Shown here piece by piece: positions 38,952-40,615 of a stretch of 40,615 bases of DNA. Source of the stretch: a virus. Every line of letters begins with the position of its first letter. The stretch's first letter is position 1. The translations under genes were made by a program, and so were the position numbers. The DNA lies in IMG/VR virus record IMGVR_UViG_3300006802_000201, positions 1 to 40,615 of that record; one strand, given 5' to 3'. The notes beneath the pieces are model-generated. The model saw only the letters and a list, made by a program, of their open reading frames with translations, was not told the origin of the DNA and ran no database searches.

Positions 38952-38969
38952 TTTACGGTTCATCGTAAA
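38952..38969. repeat. Inverted pair of the iteron core
   Basis: TTTACG (38952-38957) and CGTAAA (38964-38969) are inverted around 6 bp, using the same hexamer core as the iterons. A further TTTACG is at 38802-38807, next to the left inverted-repeat copy. Confidence 0.55.
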
Positions 38970-39035
38970 ATCTTCTCAGTCTGCCCTGTCCACTTTCGTT
39001 TTCTGCAGGCGAAACGCCTCTCGTTTGGGAAAAAT

Positions 39036-39053
39036 CGCTATAAGGGGAACTCG
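39036..39053 (+). repeat. 18-bp outward inverted repeat, right copy
   Basis: CGCTATAAGGGGAACTCG, the partner of 38806-38823. It faces the terminase gene, 73 bp before its start. Confidence 0.8.
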
Positions 39054-39066
39054 GCGGAGGCCCTGC

Positions 39067-39095
39067 TTGTAAAGACTTGCCGCGCCCGGTATGAT
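39067..39095 (+). promoter_or_regulatory. Sigma70-type promoter before terminase gene
   Basis: TTGTAA (39067-39072, four of six), 17-bp spacer, TATGAT (39090-39095, five of six). The terminase gene starts at 39127. Confidence 0.55.
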
Positions 39096-39126
39096 TGTTG
39101 AAACACCACAAGTAGACAGGTGCAGC

Positions 39127-39768
39127 ATGGTTGAGAAGAAGAAGCCGGGGCCAGTGCCTCGCGTCAAACGCGGTATGGTCGTGGACCCAGCGCCCCTCTT
39201 GAAGTCGCAGGCCGAGCTGGAGCTCGAAGAAGAGTTTGGCCGGGAGATCACTGTCAGGCAGCGCAAGTTCTGCGAGGAGTATGTGGAAGGGCGGATGACG
39301 GCGACCGAATGTGCCCGTCAAGCTGGCTACAACGTAGGCTCGGCGGGCGAGATAGCTTCGAAGCTTCTGAACGGTCGCGACTTCCCGCACATCCCCCGAT
39401 ACATCGCCCAGCTCCGCGAGGAAAAGGAGCGGCTTTACGGCGTCACTCTGTCGGGTCAGCTCGAACGTCTTTACAAGCTGTCTCGCGCTGCCGAAGACGG
39501 CGGGCAATTCTCTGCCGCCATCAACGCGGAGAAGATCAGGTCTGCGCTCGGTGGCCTGACGGTTGACCGTCGCGAGAACATCAACACCATCGACCAGATG
39601 ACGCGGGACCAGATCACCGCCCGCCTTGCCGAGCTGCAGCAGAAATACCCGCAGGCTTTCATCGTTGACGCGGAATACACGGAGGTGCCCAGTGGCAGGA
39701 CCAGAGGCAAGGGTGTGGGCAAATATGCGGAAATCGCTGCCCCCGAGGTGCCACGCGACGCGGATTGA
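39127..39768 (+). CDS. terS: Terminase small subunit
   Basis: ATG 39127 with SD GACAGG. The 213-aa protein starts with a basic Pro/Lys-rich tail (VEKKKPGPVPRVKRG), then the small-terminase HTH (ITVRQRKFCEEYVEGRMTAT, ECARQAGYNVGSAGEIASKL), an oligomerisation helical core (SGQLERLYKLSRAAEDGGQF, AAINAEKIRSALGGLTVDRR) and a C-terminal segment that would bind the large subunit. It recognises the packaging site and regulates the motor; the large subunit is not in this window. Its 3' end overlaps the nuclease gene by 77 bp. Confidence 0.85.
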   Translation: MVEKKKPGPVPRVKRGMVVDPAPLLKSQAELELEEEFGREITVRQRKFCEEYVEGRMTATECARQAGYNVGSAGEIASKLLNGRDFPHIPRYIAQLREEKERLYGVTLSGQLERLYKLSRAAEDGGQFSAAINAEKIRSALGGLTVDRRENINTIDQMTRDQITARLAELQQKYPQAFIVDAEYTEVPSGRTRGKGVGKYAEIAAPEVPRDAD

Positions 39769-40150
39769 GAACCGCCACGGCGGCGGCATCCCCGATGTGC
39801 ACATTGCCATCGACGGGGTGAGCTTCTGGGTCGAACTCAAAGCCAATAACAACAAAGCCCCAGCTTTGCGTCCGCAACAGGCTGCTTGGCATGCCAGACA
39901 GGCCTCATGCGGTGGCCTCTCATACGTGCTCTGCGGTTTTTCCACGTCGCCCTACCTGAAAATCTGGAGGGCCTCTGCGCCCTCTCCTACGAGCTCTGCG
40001 GGCATGCTCTGCGGCCCCGCGCTGATCGAGTCCGACAGCATGGCCGAAGCTCTGCGCCTGCTCTTTGCCGACGCCCTGCGGCTGAACGCCGAGCGAAGCT
40101 CTGCGGCCCTGCGCTTGGCGGGCGGATCGGAAAAGACCCCCGACGCCTAA
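39692..40150 (+). CDS. VRR-NUC-type PD-(D/E)XK nuclease (GTG start)
   Basis: GTG 39692 has SD GGAGG (39681-39685) at spacing 6, deciding against the earlier in-frame start at 39626. In this 152-aa protein the nuclease core HGGGIPDVHIAIDGVSFWVE, continuing LKANNNKAPALRPQQ, gives Asp35, Glu48 and Lys50 and a downstream Gln62/Gln63, the VRR-NUC arrangement. The C-terminal half is Ala/Leu-rich. Phage VRR-NUC proteins are structure-specific nucleases, possibly resolving junctions before packaging; the position overlapping terS supports a packaging-linked role. Confidence 0.85.
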   Translation: MAGPEARVWANMRKSLPPRCHATRIENRHGGGIPDVHIAIDGVSFWVELKANNNKAPALRPQQAAWHARQASCGGLSYVLCGFSTSPYLKIWRASAPSPTSSAGMLCGPALIESDSMAEALRLLFADALRLNAERSSAALRLAGGSEKTPDA

Positions 40151-40160
40151 GCGCCGGGGG
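40137..40160. terminator. Hairpin at end of nuclease gene
   Basis: CCCCCGACGC (40137-40146) and GCGCCGGGGG (40151-40160) pair with one mismatch around CTAA, overlapping the nuclease stop codon. No U tract follows. A transcription terminator or 3'-end stabiliser. Confidence 0.45.
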
Positions 40161-40167
40161 CAAGGTG

Positions 40168-40194
40168 GCCGCGTCCGAGGCGGAAGGACGCGGC
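40168..40194. terminator. Second hairpin in convergent gap
   Basis: GCCGCGTCC (40168-40176) and GGACGCGGC (40186-40194) form a perfect 9-bp stem with a 9-nt loop, between the rightward nuclease gene and the convergent leftward gene. Likely bidirectional terminator with the previous hairpin. Confidence 0.45.
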
Positions 40195-40201
40195 GCGGCA
40201 A

Positions 40202-40381
40202 TCAACAATCCAGTGCAAGCCCTGTAAACCCTGTGACGCTGGCCACCCTGCGGCGGCGGTCAAGGTCCAAGAGCCGAAGAGCCAAGGCCTTGGCGTCCGC
40301 ATAGGACGCGGCCCCGACTTCTTCTGTATATTCTGAGGCCCGGCCTGCGGGGGTGCGATAACGCACCGTTATCTGATACAT
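40202..40381 (-). CDS. Small unknown protein
   Basis: ATG 40381 gives a 59-aa product (MYQITVRYRTPAGRASEYTE, EVGAASYADAKALALRLLDL, DRRRRVASVTGFTGLAL), an alpha/beta protein. The frame is open upstream to 40519, but the ATG after the upstream gene's end (stop at 40395) is the natural start. Function unknown. Confidence 0.6.
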   Translation of the reverse strand: MYQITVRYRTPAGRASEYTEEVGAASYADAKALALRLLDLDRRRRVASVTGFTGLALDC

Positions 40382-40394
40382 CACGCGGGCCCCC

Positions 40395-40615
40395 TCAATG
40401 CTGCACAATGGCGACGGATTTAGGCGAGCGTGTCGCAAGCCCCGCGCAAAGCTTGCAAGCTTCGCAGGTTGTCCGCTTGCCCGCCTCTTTGCTGGCCGGG
40501 CACATAACTTCCCGGGCAAGATCGATCTCTGCGACGTCTTGAACCACGCGGAACGTGCGGGCCCCCGCTTCCCAAAAGGCCAGCGCTTGCGCGTATGTGT
40601 CAGCGCTTTGCATGG
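40395..40615 (-). CDS. DUF7227-like protein, 5' truncated at window end
   Basis: An ATG lies at 40613, but the frame is open to the window edge. The C-terminal motif EVMCPASKEAGKRTTCEACK with LCAGLATRS is the conserved end of a family of phage proteins (my memory: DUF7227) that is normally well over 100 residues, so the true start is probably beyond the window. Cysteines CPAS, CEAC and LC suggest a zinc site. Function unknown. Confidence 0.7.
   Translation of the reverse strand, partial: MQSADTYAQALAFWEAGARTFRVVQDVAEIDLAREVMCPASKEAGKRTTCEACKLCAGLATRSPKSVAIVQH

Larger units (their letters stand above)
38684..39126. other. Non-coding control region with AT-rich island
   Basis: No supportable gene is present in these 443 bp. 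Contents from left: leftward promoter and operator (38715-38746), left copy of an 18-bp inverted repeat (38806-38823), A18 homopolymer (38837-38854), three 9-bp CGTAAA direct repeats (38869-38893), an AT-rich stretch, an inverted TTTACG/CGTAAA pair (38952-38969), right copy of the inverted repeat (39036-39053), and a rightward promoter (39067-39095). The arrangement suits divergent early/late control and/or an origin of replication. Confidence 0.7.

Noticed and set aside
1-40615. Integrase, CI/Cro-type repressor, phage RNA polymerase, portal, major capsid or large terminase
   Set aside because: Looked for characteristic motifs in all supported frames and found none; these may lie outside the window.
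1-40615. CRISPR array or insertion sequence
   Set aside because: No regularly spaced identical repeats with unique spacers and no transposase; the tandem repeats found are coding (fibre and propeller) or short iterons.

Overview
The window is a contiguous piece of a tailed bacteriophage genome, GC-rich (about 60% by eye) with one strongly AT-rich island near 38.83-39.0 kb. Head-tail adaptor-like genes, a P22 gp10-like nozzle ('stabilization') protein and a block of large ejection-type proteins are present, while no tape-measure, tube or sheath gene is seen. This points to a short-tailed (podovirus-like) particle. The gene families and the high GC fit phages of marine Alphaproteobacteria such as Rhodobacterales, but that host assignment is inference. 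The portal, major capsid and large terminase genes are not in the window and presumably lie beyond its two edges: the first gene is cut at its 5' end, and the last (minus-strand) gene is also cut at its 5' end.

Layout. (1) 1-22.94 kb, rightward, is the virion and lysis region. It runs from head-tail adaptor-like proteins (to 1.8 kb) through small virion proteins, a glycine-rich fibre, a VTGV/ATG-repeat fibre, a fibre base and a 14-repeat beta-propeller protein (1.8-8.4 kb). A tail-assembly-chaperone-like gene follows, then a block of membrane and exported proteins: a spanin-like pair, two signal-peptide proteins, a holin-like protein, a secreted staphylococcal-type nuclease and a GH19 endolysin (8.4-13.3 kb). 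The nozzle protein and four ejection/internal-virion-type proteins end the block, the last of 1401 residues (13.4-22.94 kb). (2) 22.93-30.0 kb, leftward, is the replication module. In transcription order it holds a conserved coiled-coil-containing protein, an SSB-like protein, an AEP (TOTE-type) primase, an AlpA-like HTH protein, a UvrD-like SF1 helicase, a DUF6378-like protein, a family A DNA polymerase with 3'-5' exonuclease, and a 70-aa protein. (3) 30.07-31.86 kb, rightward, is an isolated SNF2-type SF2 helicase plus a small gene, divergent from the replication module. (4) 31.73-38.68 kb, leftward, is a run of 25 mostly tiny and translationally coupled genes of unknown function, the usual place for early host-takeover and anti-defence genes. 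(5) 38.68-39.13 kb is a non-coding control region between the divergent early genes and the terminase gene. It holds a promoter/operator, an A18 run, 9-bp iteron-like repeats and an 18-bp outward-facing inverted repeat. (6) 39.13-40.6 kb has the terminase small subunit and an overlapping VRR-NUC nuclease rightward, then two leftward small genes.

Most adjacent genes touch through ATGA, TGATG, TAATG or TTGA overlaps. I used these overlaps and the Shine-Dalgarno (SD) spacing to set starts, including several genes shorter than 60 codons. The likely programme is leftward early transcription from the 38.7-38.8 kb control region, leftward replication genes from a promoter near 30.06 kb, and rightward late transcription through the terminase and the virion genes. 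The convergent late and replication transcription units meet at 22.935 kb, where the two stop codons overlap beside a 10-bp hairpin.

The most novel-looking elements are the control region (outward inverted repeat plus iterons), a 22-bp palindromic operator with a third half-site at 35.65 kb, a cloverleaf-like foldable element at 32.0 kb, the probable double seven-bladed propeller tail protein, and the exported-protein/nuclease block. No integrase, phage RNA polymerase, tRNA or CRISPR array was recognised.
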